64,000 bases of DNA from Thermoplasmata archaeon (GTDB lineage: Archaea > Thermoplasmatota > Thermoplasmata > Methanomassiliicoccales > Methanomethylophilaceae): NCBI GenBank assembly GCA_015063245.1, contig SUSV01000008.1, positions 1-64,000 of the forward strand, read 5' to 3'. Below are positions 9,069 to 18,192 of the stretch, piece by piece. The translations under genes and the position numbers were made by a program. The notes under the pieces were generated by a model. It was not told where the DNA came from. It saw only the letters and a program-made list of their open reading frames with translations, and made no database searches. The number at the start of each line of letters is the position of its first letter. The stretch's first letter is position 1.

Positions 9069-9132
9069 TTTTTCCACTTTTTACCCCCCAAAAAGTAGAA
9101 TTTTTTCCACTTTTTACCCCCCAAAAAGTAGA
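9069..9132. repeat. Two tandem 33-bp repeats upstream of the ATPase at 9162
   Basis: TTTTTCCACTTTTTACCCCCCAAAAAGTAGA twice, 33-bp period; internal dyad CTTTTT-ACCCCCC-AAAAAG. Confidence 0.85.
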
Positions 9133-9161
9133 TTAAAATATGAAGCGAACAATATTGACAT

Positions 9162-10505
9162 ATGATGAGAAGATCCGTCGAGGAGAAACTCCTGTCCTGG
9201 AAAGAATCCGAAAGGCGCAAGCCGCTCATATTGCTGGGGATACGCCAGTGCGGGAAGACATTCATCCTGACGGAATTCGGGAAGAACAATTTCAAAGATT
9301 ACGTCCGCTTCGATTTCGAGCGCAATCCTCAGCTGACTGATGTATTCCGCGATCTCGATCCAATCCGTATAATGAAAGAACTGTCAGCATTCAGAGGAAA
9401 GAAGATAACGAAGGATACGCTGGTCATATTCGATGAGATCCAGCATTGCTATCCCGCGCTGACATCGCTGAAATATCTTGGTGAGGAACTGCCTGGATAT
9501 CATATCGTCTGCGCCGGATCCCTTTTGGGACTGGCATTGGCAGAACGCGAGAGAAAGGACAGCCCGGGATGGAAGACCTCGTTCCCGGTGGGCAAGGTCA
9601 ATTTCATAAGGATGTGGCCCATGGATTTCGGCGAATTCGTTCTTGCCACAAAGGGCGAGGATTACTTCGGAACATTGGATGATGTCGAAGCGGATGTGCC
9701 CCTGCCGGAATGGATGATGTCCGAACTGAACGAGCTGTACATCGATTACCTGATTGTCGGCGGGATGCCCGAGGCCGTACAGACCTGGGTAGACACGCAG
9801 GATATGGACGAAGTCAGGAAGGTGCAGAGGGACATCGTCCGTTCGTTCAAGGAGGACATGGGGAAATACAGCGGCGAGAACTATCAGAGGATCTCTGCAT
9901 TATGGGATTCGGCCGCATATCAGGTCGCGGAAGCAGGCAATCGTTTCAACTTGAAGAAGGCAGGCGGTACGAACAAGACCCTTTCCGACCCAATCCAGTG
10001 GTTGCTGGATGCCGATTTCCTGAGGCGTACCTGGGAGGTCAACGACGATTCCGTGCCTCCGAATCCTCGTGGCGGGATCTATTATAAGCTATATCTGCCC
10101 GATACGGGATTGCTCACATGCATGGCCGGCATCGATCGTCCGATACTCGTCTCCAAGGATGAGAGCACATCGAAGATCCGCGGCGCCGTAGCAGAGAACT
10201 ATATCCTCACCCAGATGTCATCAGCCTTGGATATCGAGGGGGATACGTATTTCTGGACCAACTCCAAGGGGGATGCAGAGGTGGATTTCGAGCTGCTGCG
10301 CGGCATGACCCTGGTCCCTGTGGAGGTCAAGTCGGGGGAGGTCGGCAGACTGAAGTCTCTGGAGACGTATTGCGGGAGGTACTCTCCGAAGGAGGTGCTG
10401 GTATTCTCGAACAGGAACACACGCATCAACAAAGGGGGGTACACATTCATACCGCTGTACATGGCATGGAAGCTGGAGATGTACCTGGAAAACCTGGGGC
10501 TTTGA
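9162..10505 (+). CDS. AAA_14/DUF4143 ATPase, EVK subgroup
   Basis: LILLGIRQCGKTFILTEFG, LVIFDEIQHCYPALTSLKYL, VCAGSLLGLAL, FPVGKVNFIRMWPMDFGEFVLA, GDAEVDFELLRGMTLVPVEVKSGE. Confidence 0.95.
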   Translation: MMRRSVEEKLLSWKESERRKPLILLGIRQCGKTFILTEFGKNNFKDYVRFDFERNPQLTDVFRDLDPIRIMKELSAFRGKKITKDTLVIFDEIQHCYPALTSLKYLGEELPGYHIVCAGSLLGLALAERERKDSPGWKTSFPVGKVNFIRMWPMDFGEFVLATKGEDYFGTLDDVEADVPLPEWMMSELNELYIDYLIVGGMPEAVQTWVDTQDMDEVRKVQRDIVRSFKEDMGKYSGENYQRISALWDSAAYQVAEAGNRFNLKKAGGTNKTLSDPIQWLLDADFLRRTWEVNDDSVPPNPRGGIYYKLYLPDTGLLTCMAGIDRPILVSKDESTSKIRGAVAENYILTQMSSALDIEGDTYFWTNSKGDAEVDFELLRGMTLVPVEVKSGEVGRLKSLETYCGRYSPKEVLVFSNRNTRINKGGYTFIPLYMAWKLEMYLENLGL

Positions 10506-10684
10506 TACCGGCATGATCGGTTCAGGATATCTCAGGAACGGGAAACGAATCTCAGGCTTGAAATAGGGTTCTGCCGGCCGCATGGACTTTCACAGCAGGC
10601 TCTGGGCATAAGGCAATTCTCACCTTTTCCGACCATCATTCGAACATTTTTAAAATGCTCATCTGGTTTCTCCTTTCGATATCA

Positions 10685-11551
10685 ATGAGTGACTTTGATA
10701 CACTTTGCAAAGAGCTTGAACAGATGGATCCCGAAACATTCACGAATCTCTTCAACGAGCTGTCGGTCGACGTCATCAAGGAACTGGTGGCGCTCACAGC
10801 GGACGGAACGGACGGACTCACCGCATACATGCAGTTCCTTCTCGCATCCGTCGCAGCCGACGGAACCCTCTCGGAGGCGGAGTTCGATCTCCTGAAGCCG
10901 TTCTTCGACAAGATGGCGGACAAGGACCTCACATACGAGCAGGGCGTCCAGATCTTCAGGGACCTCGGTCTCGACAACTCCGCATCCTACAGGAAGGTCA
11001 TCGACACCATGGTCGACATCATCGGACTGGTGGATGACTCCCTCAAGGACAAGATCGTCATGATCTGTCTCCTCGTCTGCGCCATCGACGGCGAGGTCTC
11101 AAAGGAGGAGAAGGACTGGATCAGACAGCTCCTGGAGCCACTGGACATCAAGATCGACGTCATGAGCTACATCGACAAGTTCCTGTCCGATGCCAAGGTG
11201 TTCACCCTCGCGACCACATGCGGCGACCAACCCAGGATGAGGGTCCTCGGACTGAAGGTCAAGCTCGACGGAAAGCTGTACTTCGCAGTCGGCACATTCA
11301 AGGACGTCTACAAGCAGCTCCAGGCGAACCCCAAGTGCGAGATCCTCGCATCCGTCGGAACCGACTTCCTCCGCTGGGATGGAATCGCCACGTTCTGCGA
11401 CGACCCCAGGCTCATGCAGATAACTGAGAATATGATGCCCGACCTCTGCAACATGTACGCCAAGATGGGATGGAAGCTCGGATTCTTCACACTCGAGAAC
11501 GGCTCCGCCGAAATCGTCAATGTGAACAACGAGAAGAAGAGAATCCTTTGA
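10685..11551 (+). CDS. TerB-like helical domain fused to a pyridoxamine-5'-phosphate-oxidase-like split-barrel domain
   Basis: N-terminal acidic helical repeats (LASVAADGTLSEAEFDLLKPFF..., LVCAIDGEVSKEEKDWIRQLL); C-terminal KVFTLATTCGDQPRMRVLGLKVKLDGKLYFAVGTFKDVYKQLQANPKCEI. Confidence 0.65.
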   Translation: MSDFDTLCKELEQMDPETFTNLFNELSVDVIKELVALTADGTDGLTAYMQFLLASVAADGTLSEAEFDLLKPFFDKMADKDLTYEQGVQIFRDLGLDNSASYRKVIDTMVDIIGLVDDSLKDKIVMICLLVCAIDGEVSKEEKDWIRQLLEPLDIKIDVMSYIDKFLSDAKVFTLATTCGDQPRMRVLGLKVKLDGKLYFAVGTFKDVYKQLQANPKCEILASVGTDFLRWDGIATFCDDPRLMQITENMMPDLCNMYAKMGWKLGFFTLENGSAEIVNVNNEKKRIL

Positions 11552-11567
11552 AACGCTAAACAAACGA

Positions 11568-11581
11568 GGGGGGCAACCCCC
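11568..11581. terminator. Short G/C hairpin
   Basis: GAGGGGGGCAACCCCCTTC directly after the gene ending at 11551. Confidence 0.4.
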
Positions 11582-11690
11582 TTCAACCTTCTTGATGGAT
11601 AGGTCTCTGATATCTCGCTGCACGCCGGTCACTGCCCTATCCTGTGAATTGAACCATTGTTCGAACCTAAGCTCGTTTGTTATAACAGAC

Positions 11691-11804
11691 GTAAAAAAAC
11701 GGTTCAAATAGGCTGATAACGGCATAAAAAAACGGTTCTAAATAGCCATTTAGGACATAAAAAAACGGTTATAAACAGTCTTTTAGCACGTAAAAAAACG
11801 GTTA
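11691..11804. repeat. Four tandem 33-bp repeats upstream of the ATPase at 11835
   Basis: RTAAAAAAACGGTT cores at 11691, 11724, 11757 and 11790, exact 33-bp period; flanks AAAYAG also partly conserved. Confidence 0.9.
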
Positions 11805-11834
11805 ATATATAAACATAGAGAATAATCAGCATCC

Positions 11835-13397
11835 ATGAAGAGGCTGATCTACGATGAATTGCTGGAGTGGAAGAGCGATCCCGCCCGTAAGCCGCTTGTT
11901 CTCGACGGAGTTCGCCAATGCGGGAAGACCTATCTTCTGAAGGAATTAGGATCGGAGGAGTTCGATAACTGCGTCTATTGCAATTTCGAGGAGGCAAAGG
12001 GGCTGAAGGCCCTGTTCAGCGGCAGCATGGAACCTTCCAAGATCGTCCGCGACATAGAGCTGATGAACAATGTGAAGATCACTCCTGGGAAGACCCTCCT
12101 CATACTGGATGAGATTCAGGAATGCGATTCGGCGATCACCTCTCTGAAATACTTCTGCGAACACATGCCCGAGCTTCATGTGGCATGCGCCGGACCCCTG
12201 TTAGGGGTATTGAAATCTGAGGCATCGTTCCCTGTTGGAAAGGTTGATACCAAGCACCTATACCCCATGAACTTCTGCGAATACCTCATGGCAGAAGGGG
12301 AGACCTCTCTTGCCGAGTTCATCCTATCCGACCCCGATCCAGAGGATATCTCAGAACCGATCCACGAGGCCCTTCAGAGGCTGATGAGGGACTACTGCAT
12401 AGTCGGCGGGATGCCGGAGGTCGTTCACTCATGGGTCACGCAGCATGACATCAACAAGGTCGATTCCCTGCAGAGGGAGCTTCTGCAGAACTATGAGAAG
12501 GATTTCGCGAAGCATGGGGGGAGCATGCTGGAGATGCTGACGTCCATATGGGAATCCCTTCCTTCGTTCCTATCAAGGGAGAACCATAAGTTCGTATTCA
12601 AAGAACTGAAGAAGGATGGCAGGTCTGACGATTTCAGAGATCCGGTGCAATGGCTGAGCAATGCCCACCTGATATACAAGGTCAACCTGATGAAAGGTCA
12701 TGCATATCCGCCCTCCATCGGAAAGGATGAGAATCAATACAAGCTGTATATGTGCGATATCGGTCTGCTCAGGGCGATGGCCGGACACCCTGCGGGCATC
12801 ATGCTCACGGAGAACGATGATGCCCATCTGTACAAAGGGGGCATGTACGAGAATCTGGCGGTGTGCGAGATGATGTCCGCAGGTGCCGGGAACCTCTACT
12901 ATTGGAGGGAGGGCAGATACGAGGTCGATCTGATATCGGCCATCGATGGCAGGACAGTGCCCATCGAGGTCAAATCCGGAACCAACTTCTCAACGGAATC
13001 CCTTAACCTCTATCAGAAGAAGTTCAATGTATCATGGGGGCTCATAATCTCCAACAGGATGCCCAGGAAAGGGAATGGAAGGGATGCGATCCCATTCTAT
13101 CTAGCCGGCAATATGCAGAGGGCTAGAAATGCACATGTCGATGACTGTTACGTGAATGCATCCGGTCTGCCTTACGAATTTCAATTCAGGAAGGAAGATT
13201 GGATAGAGGTCGGCAAAGGATTCAGACTCATCATCCCAGTCAGCAGGCATCACAGAGGTCTGATACCAAAATGCAATGTCCAGATAAGGGATGGGGATGC
13301 CTGGAAGGATACAGGAGCTTCGATCTCCACGGATAATGGCGACGTGATCATCGAATCCAATAGCAGATTCGACGGAAGAGCTGTCATCAGAATCTGA
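11835..13397 (+). CDS. AAA_14/DUF4143 ATPase (EVK subgroup) with a ~100-aa C-terminal extension
   Basis: LVLDGVRQCGKTYLLKELG, LLILDEIQECDSAITSLKYF, CAGPLLGVLKSEASFPVGKVDTKHLYPMNFCEYL, RYEVDLISAIDGRTVPIEVKSGT; extra tail after PFYLAGNM. Confidence 0.9.
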   Translation: MKRLIYDELLEWKSDPARKPLVLDGVRQCGKTYLLKELGSEEFDNCVYCNFEEAKGLKALFSGSMEPSKIVRDIELMNNVKITPGKTLLILDEIQECDSAITSLKYFCEHMPELHVACAGPLLGVLKSEASFPVGKVDTKHLYPMNFCEYLMAEGETSLAEFILSDPDPEDISEPIHEALQRLMRDYCIVGGMPEVVHSWVTQHDINKVDSLQRELLQNYEKDFAKHGGSMLEMLTSIWESLPSFLSRENHKFVFKELKKDGRSDDFRDPVQWLSNAHLIYKVNLMKGHAYPPSIGKDENQYKLYMCDIGLLRAMAGHPAGIMLTENDDAHLYKGGMYENLAVCEMMSAGAGNLYYWREGRYEVDLISAIDGRTVPIEVKSGTNFSTESLNLYQKKFNVSWGLIISNRMPRKGNGRDAIPFYLAGNMQRARNAHVDDCYVNASGLPYEFQFRKEDWIEVGKGFRLIIPVSRHHRGLIPKCNVQIRDGDAWKDTGASISTDNGDVIIESNSRFDGRAVIRI

Positions 13398-13464
13398 ACG
13401 CGATCCGCCATAGCAGTTTCAGATACATGGTCAGTCCTTATTCTCCGAACCTATCAAAAGCAGA

Positions 13465-14088
13465 TCAGAGCATCATCCAGAAGATGATGGCGGTGATCGC
13501 TCCGCCGACGATAGCTCCCATCGCGAGCTGCAGCGGTGTATGCTTCCTCAGGACATATCTGCTCCAGATCACAGGCGGCAGGAGGAGGAAGTAGAGCAGC
13601 CCATACGGCCAGAATCCTACAGACAGGACCATGGACGGCCCCACCACTCCGCAGGAGTGCACGCTGATCTTCCAGAAGAACGTGATCAGCATCATAGCCG
13701 CGGTCACTACGGCGTAGCACAGCATCAGGACCGTGGCAAGATCGGGTGCATCAAGGTACCACAGCAGCCCGAATCCCAACGAGTATCCCATTATGCCGAA
13801 GATCATCGGAAGGAACCTGTCCTCCTTCCTTACGACGTCCAATCTGTCGTCGTTCCCGTATCTCTTAGAGAAGTAAACTATCAGTGCCAGTGGTATGATC
13901 GTGGTGGTGATTATCGCTATCGCAGAGAAGATCAATCCGTCTTCCAAATCATCGGTCTTAAGCATGCAGATGAGGATGAAGACGGGTATCGAGAGGAACG
14001 GCGGCTGCTCTATCAGGGATATGATCTTCGCCAGCCTCTCCCTCTTCGGTGTGAGCGATCCCTGGAACTTCCCGGTGGGGTCGTGCAT
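13465..14088 (-). CDS. Integral membrane PAP2-like phosphatase-fold protein
   Basis: Multi-TM; FWKISVHSCGVVGPSMVLS ... LRKHTPLQLAMGAIVGGAITAIIF resembles the PAP2 SxH...H layout. Confidence 0.5.
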   Translation of the reverse strand: MHDPTGKFQGSLTPKRERLAKIISLIEQPPFLSIPVFILICMLKTDDLEDGLIFSAIAIITTTIIPLALIVYFSKRYGNDDRLDVVRKEDRFLPMIFGIMGYSLGFGLLWYLDAPDLATVLMLCYAVVTAAMMLITFFWKISVHSCGVVGPSMVLSVGFWPYGLLYFLLLPPVIWSRYVLRKHTPLQLAMGAIVGGAITAIIFWMML

Positions 14089-14667
14089 TCAGTCACGCTC
14101 CACTTCAGCCAATATCGCTCTGGTCTGCTCGAGTGTATTCTCCAGCGTCCCTGAGTTGTCGACCACCCTCCATGACCCGGTGATCCCATGCATCTTGGAG
14201 CGGGTCTTCCTGAGCTTCTCCGATGTCTCGAAGGTCTCCAGGTCCTCCCCTCTCGCCAGGATGCGCTCCAATGCCGTATCCGGATCCACATCCACGTAGA
14301 TCTTCACATCCGGCACCGGGAGCACCAGCTCGATGAACCGGTATCCGATTTTGCATAGGAATGAAGGCAGATATGCCGCTGCAAGGCTGTATCTGACGAA
14401 GATGACATCATCGTATTCATCCTGATGCTTCTTCTTGACCTTCAGCGAATGGAGCACATCCCTGATGTAGTACCAGCCTGCCATGATAACAGCCAGCTTG
14501 CCGTCCTTGCAGAGGTACTTGGCGGCCTTCCTCCCGTATTCGGTATCGGTGTTGGGATGGGTGATCTCAAGCACCCTCCTTCCCTCCGAGATCAGTTGCT
14601 CCCTTATGAAATCCGACGACGTGGTCTTGCCTGAGCCGTCCATTCCGTCCACTGCGTACCACGTCAT
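14089..14667 (-). CDS. Thymidylate kinase-like P-loop NMP kinase
   Basis: MTWYAVDGMDGSGKTTSSDFIREQL; DVKIYVDVDPDTALERILARGE. Confidence 0.8.
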   Translation of the reverse strand: MTWYAVDGMDGSGKTTSSDFIREQLISEGRRVLEITHPNTDTEYGRKAAKYLCKDGKLAVIMAGWYYIRDVLHSLKVKKKHQDEYDDVIFVRYSLAAAYLPSFLCKIGYRFIELVLPVPDVKIYVDVDPDTALERILARGEDLETFETSEKLRKTRSKMHGITGSWRVVDNSGTLENTLEQTRAILAEVERD

Positions 14668-14671
14668 GCTC

Positions 14672-15397
14672 TCACAATCCCAGCAGGACCATGACCCCTG
14701 TCACGGCCATGCAGTTCACTATGTTGTCCACCCATCCGGGTGAGAACGTCTCTGTCACAGCGACCACGATCCCTGCGATGATGCAGCACAGGTAGATCGG
14801 TATGTCCGCTTCAAGGACTATCCCCGAACCTGCGGGAAGGTCAACCATGCCGAGGAAGATCACAAGTATTATCGAGACGACGGCCGTCACGGCGAACACA
14901 CCAATCGTACCTTCGATCGATTTGCCGTTCACCGACTTATGTCTGCCGAACCTCTTCCCGACTATGCTGCCGAACCCGTCGCCCCAGGTCATCGCCACGA
15001 TGCCTATCGAGGCCGCTGTCCAATGGTCCTCGAAGCACAATGCGATCAGCACTGCGATGCTGACCACGTACAGGAACAGGCCCTGCTTATGGCCCTGGTT
15101 GTTCGCTATGTCCCCGAGCTTCGAATTGGAGACGATGTTGTCCTTCAGCATGGCGATGAACAATACGACAGCGAACGGGATGGCGAAGAAGGCCTCCATC
15201 ACCCACGCATGGTCGAACATCCACCATATGAACACGAAGTTACCTATCCCGACATGGATGACCTTTCTCACATCCACCCTGTCGGACTTCTTCTGGATGT
15301 AGAATGCTATGCCGAGGACTGCGATGATGAGCAGATAGACGAGGATGAGGGCCGTGACATCATTGTCAGATATCCCGAATAACCCGTCAGTATCCAT
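14672..15397 (-). CDS. Polyprenol/dolichol kinase- or CDP-diglyceride synthetase-like membrane protein
   Basis: DVRKVIHVGIGNFVFIWW, VAMTWGDGFGSIVGKRFGRHK.....GKSIEGTIGVF (CTP-transferase family signature), multi-TM. Confidence 0.7.
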   Translation of the reverse strand: MDTDGLFGISDNDVTALILVYLLIIAVLGIAFYIQKKSDRVDVRKVIHVGIGNFVFIWWMFDHAWVMEAFFAIPFAVVLFIAMLKDNIVSNSKLGDIANNQGHKQGLFLYVVSIAVLIALCFEDHWTAASIGIVAMTWGDGFGSIVGKRFGRHKSVNGKSIEGTIGVFAVTAVVSIILVIFLGMVDLPAGSGIVLEADIPIYLCCIIAGIVVAVTETFSPGWVDNIVNCMAVTGVMVLLGL

Positions 15398-15569
15398 GTG
15401 CAGAACCCCGTTTGGCTCTAGGTAAGTTAGTCCTACAAATAAAGCTACTGATTATTGCTCTCCATCCATGGCTGGATGAAAGGGGATCCCTCAACCGGAG
15501 GAGAGGATGCTGCATCGGAGGTTCTTCGCTCCATGTCGACTCGATGCCTGCATTCGCTAGCGACTCAAA

Positions 15570-15714
15570 TCGGTCCCTTGCTGAGGAAACCTGTCAAATA
15601 TACAGGGATGTTCAGAACACCGTCGGTCATACCGATGTTCTTGGTGGATATGATGATCGGGGCATCAGAGTCGTCAACGTGATCGATCGGCTTCTCGACG
15701 GACCCTCCTCCTGA
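15570..15714 (+). pseudogene. Possible C-terminal relic of a DUF4143-type ATPase
   Basis: One frame gives GYDDRGIRVVNVIDRLLDG*, like the C-termini ...GSYDGIDVVNVIDWLCG and ...NENGILIRNVLDWLME of intact paralogs; another gives IGPLLRKPVKYTGMF. Frames are broken. Confidence 0.4.
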
Positions 15715-15832
15715 GCATGCCGATCGAAGACCGTGTTCCAAAGGGGCGCAGTTATATCCTTTCAATGTATGCCACGCACAGATGACGGAAGAGGTCTAGG
15801 AAGCCGATTCGAAACAGCCCTCCAGTGCAAGG

Positions 15833-16960
15833 GTGAAGTCGATCGACGTCCTCAAGGGAGTGGCGATGATAGGCATCGTCATAGCGCATATCGCGCTCCT
15901 GCAGAACCAGGGCGGAGGCGGTTCCGGAGGCTCCGACGAGGCCTATTCCGTGTTCAAGGGATTGGTGGGGATACCATATTCCCTCCTGTGCATGTTCTTC
16001 GTGGTATCGGGGTATTTCTACAAGCCCGGTAATGGATACTGGCACAATGTCAAGGACAGGGTGCTCAAGCTGTTCCTGTTCTTCGTTGCGAGCGTGGTGC
16101 TGTTCACATCCCTGATGTACGCGGTCCTGTGGGCGCAGGGGTACGACCTGTCGTCCTATTCGCTTATCGATGTGATCGTCGAGGTCATCATTGGGAAGGG
16201 CTACTTCGTGGATTTCGACGATCCCTCCATAGGAGGGGAGAACATCCTCGCTCCGTTCGAGGTAACGCATCCCCTGTACTTCCTGCAGATAATCATGGTC
16301 GGATACCTGATCTTCTACGCCATAGCCGACTACGTCATGGAGAGCGACAAGAGGACGGTCATCACGATAGCGGTGCTTCTGACAACCACTGCCCTCTACA
16401 TGGAGTTCATCCACATTCAGCTGCCCTTCTCCGCACAGCTCGGGCCCCTGGTGGCATCATACCTCCTGATGGGGACGATGCTGAGGAGGAAGAGGTTCTA
16501 CGAGAACCTGGAGTTCGGACATACGGATCGGAGATACTGGAAGATATTCCTCATATCGCTGGCCATCGCCGTCATTCTGTGCGCCCTGTTCCCTTCGGAC
16601 CTCGCCCTGATATACTCCAAGTTCGGCGATTACGGAGGGTGGTCGGTATATCCGTTCTTCATCTCGATGCTCTTCAGCGGGATCGTGATGTCGTACATCA
16701 TATCCTGGGTGGTCAGGGGATGCCATAGGCTCTCAGCCCTTCTTGCGGAGATAGGGGTCATGTGCCTGTTCGTACACGTCTCCCACATGTTCATCGCCAA
16801 GGCGGTATGCTCGCCGTTCGTCACCCTGGATACAGAGGTATGGATCCCGATCAGCCTGCCGGCAGGGATCGTGGTATCGTTCGTGGCGATCGCCATAGCG
16901 ATGGTCGCTTCCGAACTATTGTTCGGAAGATGGTCGCGCCGCGCACGCAGGGACGATTAA
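15833..16960 (+). CDS. Acyltransferase-3 family membrane protein (GTG start)
   Basis: VKSIDVLKGVAMIGIVIAHIALL; FFVVSGYFYKPG; many TM segments. Confidence 0.75.
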   Translation: MKSIDVLKGVAMIGIVIAHIALLQNQGGGGSGGSDEAYSVFKGLVGIPYSLLCMFFVVSGYFYKPGNGYWHNVKDRVLKLFLFFVASVVLFTSLMYAVLWAQGYDLSSYSLIDVIVEVIIGKGYFVDFDDPSIGGENILAPFEVTHPLYFLQIIMVGYLIFYAIADYVMESDKRTVITIAVLLTTTALYMEFIHIQLPFSAQLGPLVASYLLMGTMLRRKRFYENLEFGHTDRRYWKIFLISLAIAVILCALFPSDLALIYSKFGDYGGWSVYPFFISMLFSGIVMSYIISWVVRGCHRLSALLAEIGVMCLFVHVSHMFIAKAVCSPFVTLDTEVWIPISLPAGIVVSFVAIAIAMVASELLFGRWSRRARRDD

Positions 16961-16991
16961 TCATTATAAATAGGAAGCCGTTGAGGGCAAT

Positions 16992-17822
16992 ATGAACAAG
17001 TATCTCCGGCTCTTCAGGACCGTGAACGCGCTGATAGGCTCGTTCGCCGTCTTCATCGCCGCATTCATGGCCGCGGGGACATCGATGTTCGATGAGTGGA
17101 TGAATCTCATCATCGGATTCTTCGTCGTGTTCACGTTCGTATCCGGAGGTAACTCGCTGAACGACTACATCGATGTGGAGATCGACCGTACCGCGCATCC
17201 CACGCGCCCGGTCGTGACCGGGGAGATAACGCCCAATCAGGCCAGGAACATAGGGGTCTCGATGCTGACCGTGTCCGTGCTGCTCTCGCTGCTCACCCTG
17301 GACATCTACTGCATCGCGATAGTCATCGCGGCTGCGGTACTGATGTTCCTGTACGAGACATGCCTCAAGCAGAGGGGATTCGTCGGGAATCTGACGATCG
17401 CCATATTGACCGGATTGGTGTTCGTTCTCGCAGGAGCATTGGTCGGGGACATCTACGCCAACATCGCCGTCGGAGGCATGGCCGCCCTCGTCTCAGTGGG
17501 AAGGGAGATCGCCAAGGACATCGAGGATATGGAATCCGACATCGGAAGGAGGACGCTTCCCATGTCCGTCGGGGTCAGGAACGCCTCGATTGTCTCATGC
17601 TTGTTCTTCATCGCAGGCCCTGTTCTCAGCTGGCTGCCCATCTGGCAGGACCCGGAGAACTATCTGTACTACGTGGTGGTCATCGCCGATGTCATATTCT
17701 TCTACTGCGCATACAAGGTCTTCTCGGACCCCCACACCGCGCAGAGCAAGGCGAAGATCGGTATGCTCTTCGGTCTGCTCGCATTCGTCATGAGCGCCAT
17801 ATACACGAGCTTCCTGGCGTGA
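16992..17822 (+). CDS. UbiA prenyltransferase, probable digeranylgeranylglyceryl phosphate synthase
   Basis: GGNSLNDYIDVEIDRTAHPTRPVVTGEI (NDxxDxxxD) and GREIAKDIEDMESDI second Asp motif. Confidence 0.85.
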   Translation: MNKYLRLFRTVNALIGSFAVFIAAFMAAGTSMFDEWMNLIIGFFVVFTFVSGGNSLNDYIDVEIDRTAHPTRPVVTGEITPNQARNIGVSMLTVSVLLSLLTLDIYCIAIVIAAAVLMFLYETCLKQRGFVGNLTIAILTGLVFVLAGALVGDIYANIAVGGMAALVSVGREIAKDIEDMESDIGRRTLPMSVGVRNASIVSCLFFIAGPVLSWLPIWQDPENYLYYVVVIADVIFFYCAYKVFSDPHTAQSKAKIGMLFGLLAFVMSAIYTSFLA

Positions 17823-17826
17823 TCCC

Positions 17827-18192
17827 ATGAAGTTCAGGCAGGACACATCTGTACCGAAACCTATGGAGGTATGGAACGCGAAGGTCGATTTTGATAATCT
17901 CACCGGAGCCAAGAACCGTCCCGTCATAGTCCTTGGGAAGAAGAACGATTCCTTCATCGTGTTCATGGTCACGTCCCACGGGCATCATCCCGAGACGGAT
18001 ATCAAGCTGATGGATCCATACGAGGTCATGCTCGATAAATCCTCAACAGTCAGGACCGACAGGACATTCAACGTCTCGAAGGACAGGTTCAACTACAAGC
18101 TCGGTGACCTCGCACAGGACGATGTCGAGATGATATCGTCGTTCTATGAGCGTGTGAAGAACGGAAGGCGTTTACGCACAGAATACGTATGA
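17827..18192 (+). CDS. MazF/PemK-like (SH3-fold) small protein, tentative
   Basis: VWNAKVDFDNLTGAKNRPVIVLGKKNDSFIVFMVTSH ... FNYKLGDLAQDDVEMI; starts 5 bp after the ubiA stop; no antitoxin gene next to it. Confidence 0.4.
   Translation: MKFRQDTSVPKPMEVWNAKVDFDNLTGAKNRPVIVLGKKNDSFIVFMVTSHGHHPETDIKLMDPYEVMLDKSSTVRTDRTFNVSKDRFNYKLGDLAQDDVEMISSFYERVKNGRRLRTEYV

Noticed and set aside
11691-11804. 33-bp repeats considered as a CRISPR array
   Set aside because: Repeats are contiguous with no unique spacers and no cas genes nearby; better described as tandem iteron-like repeats.
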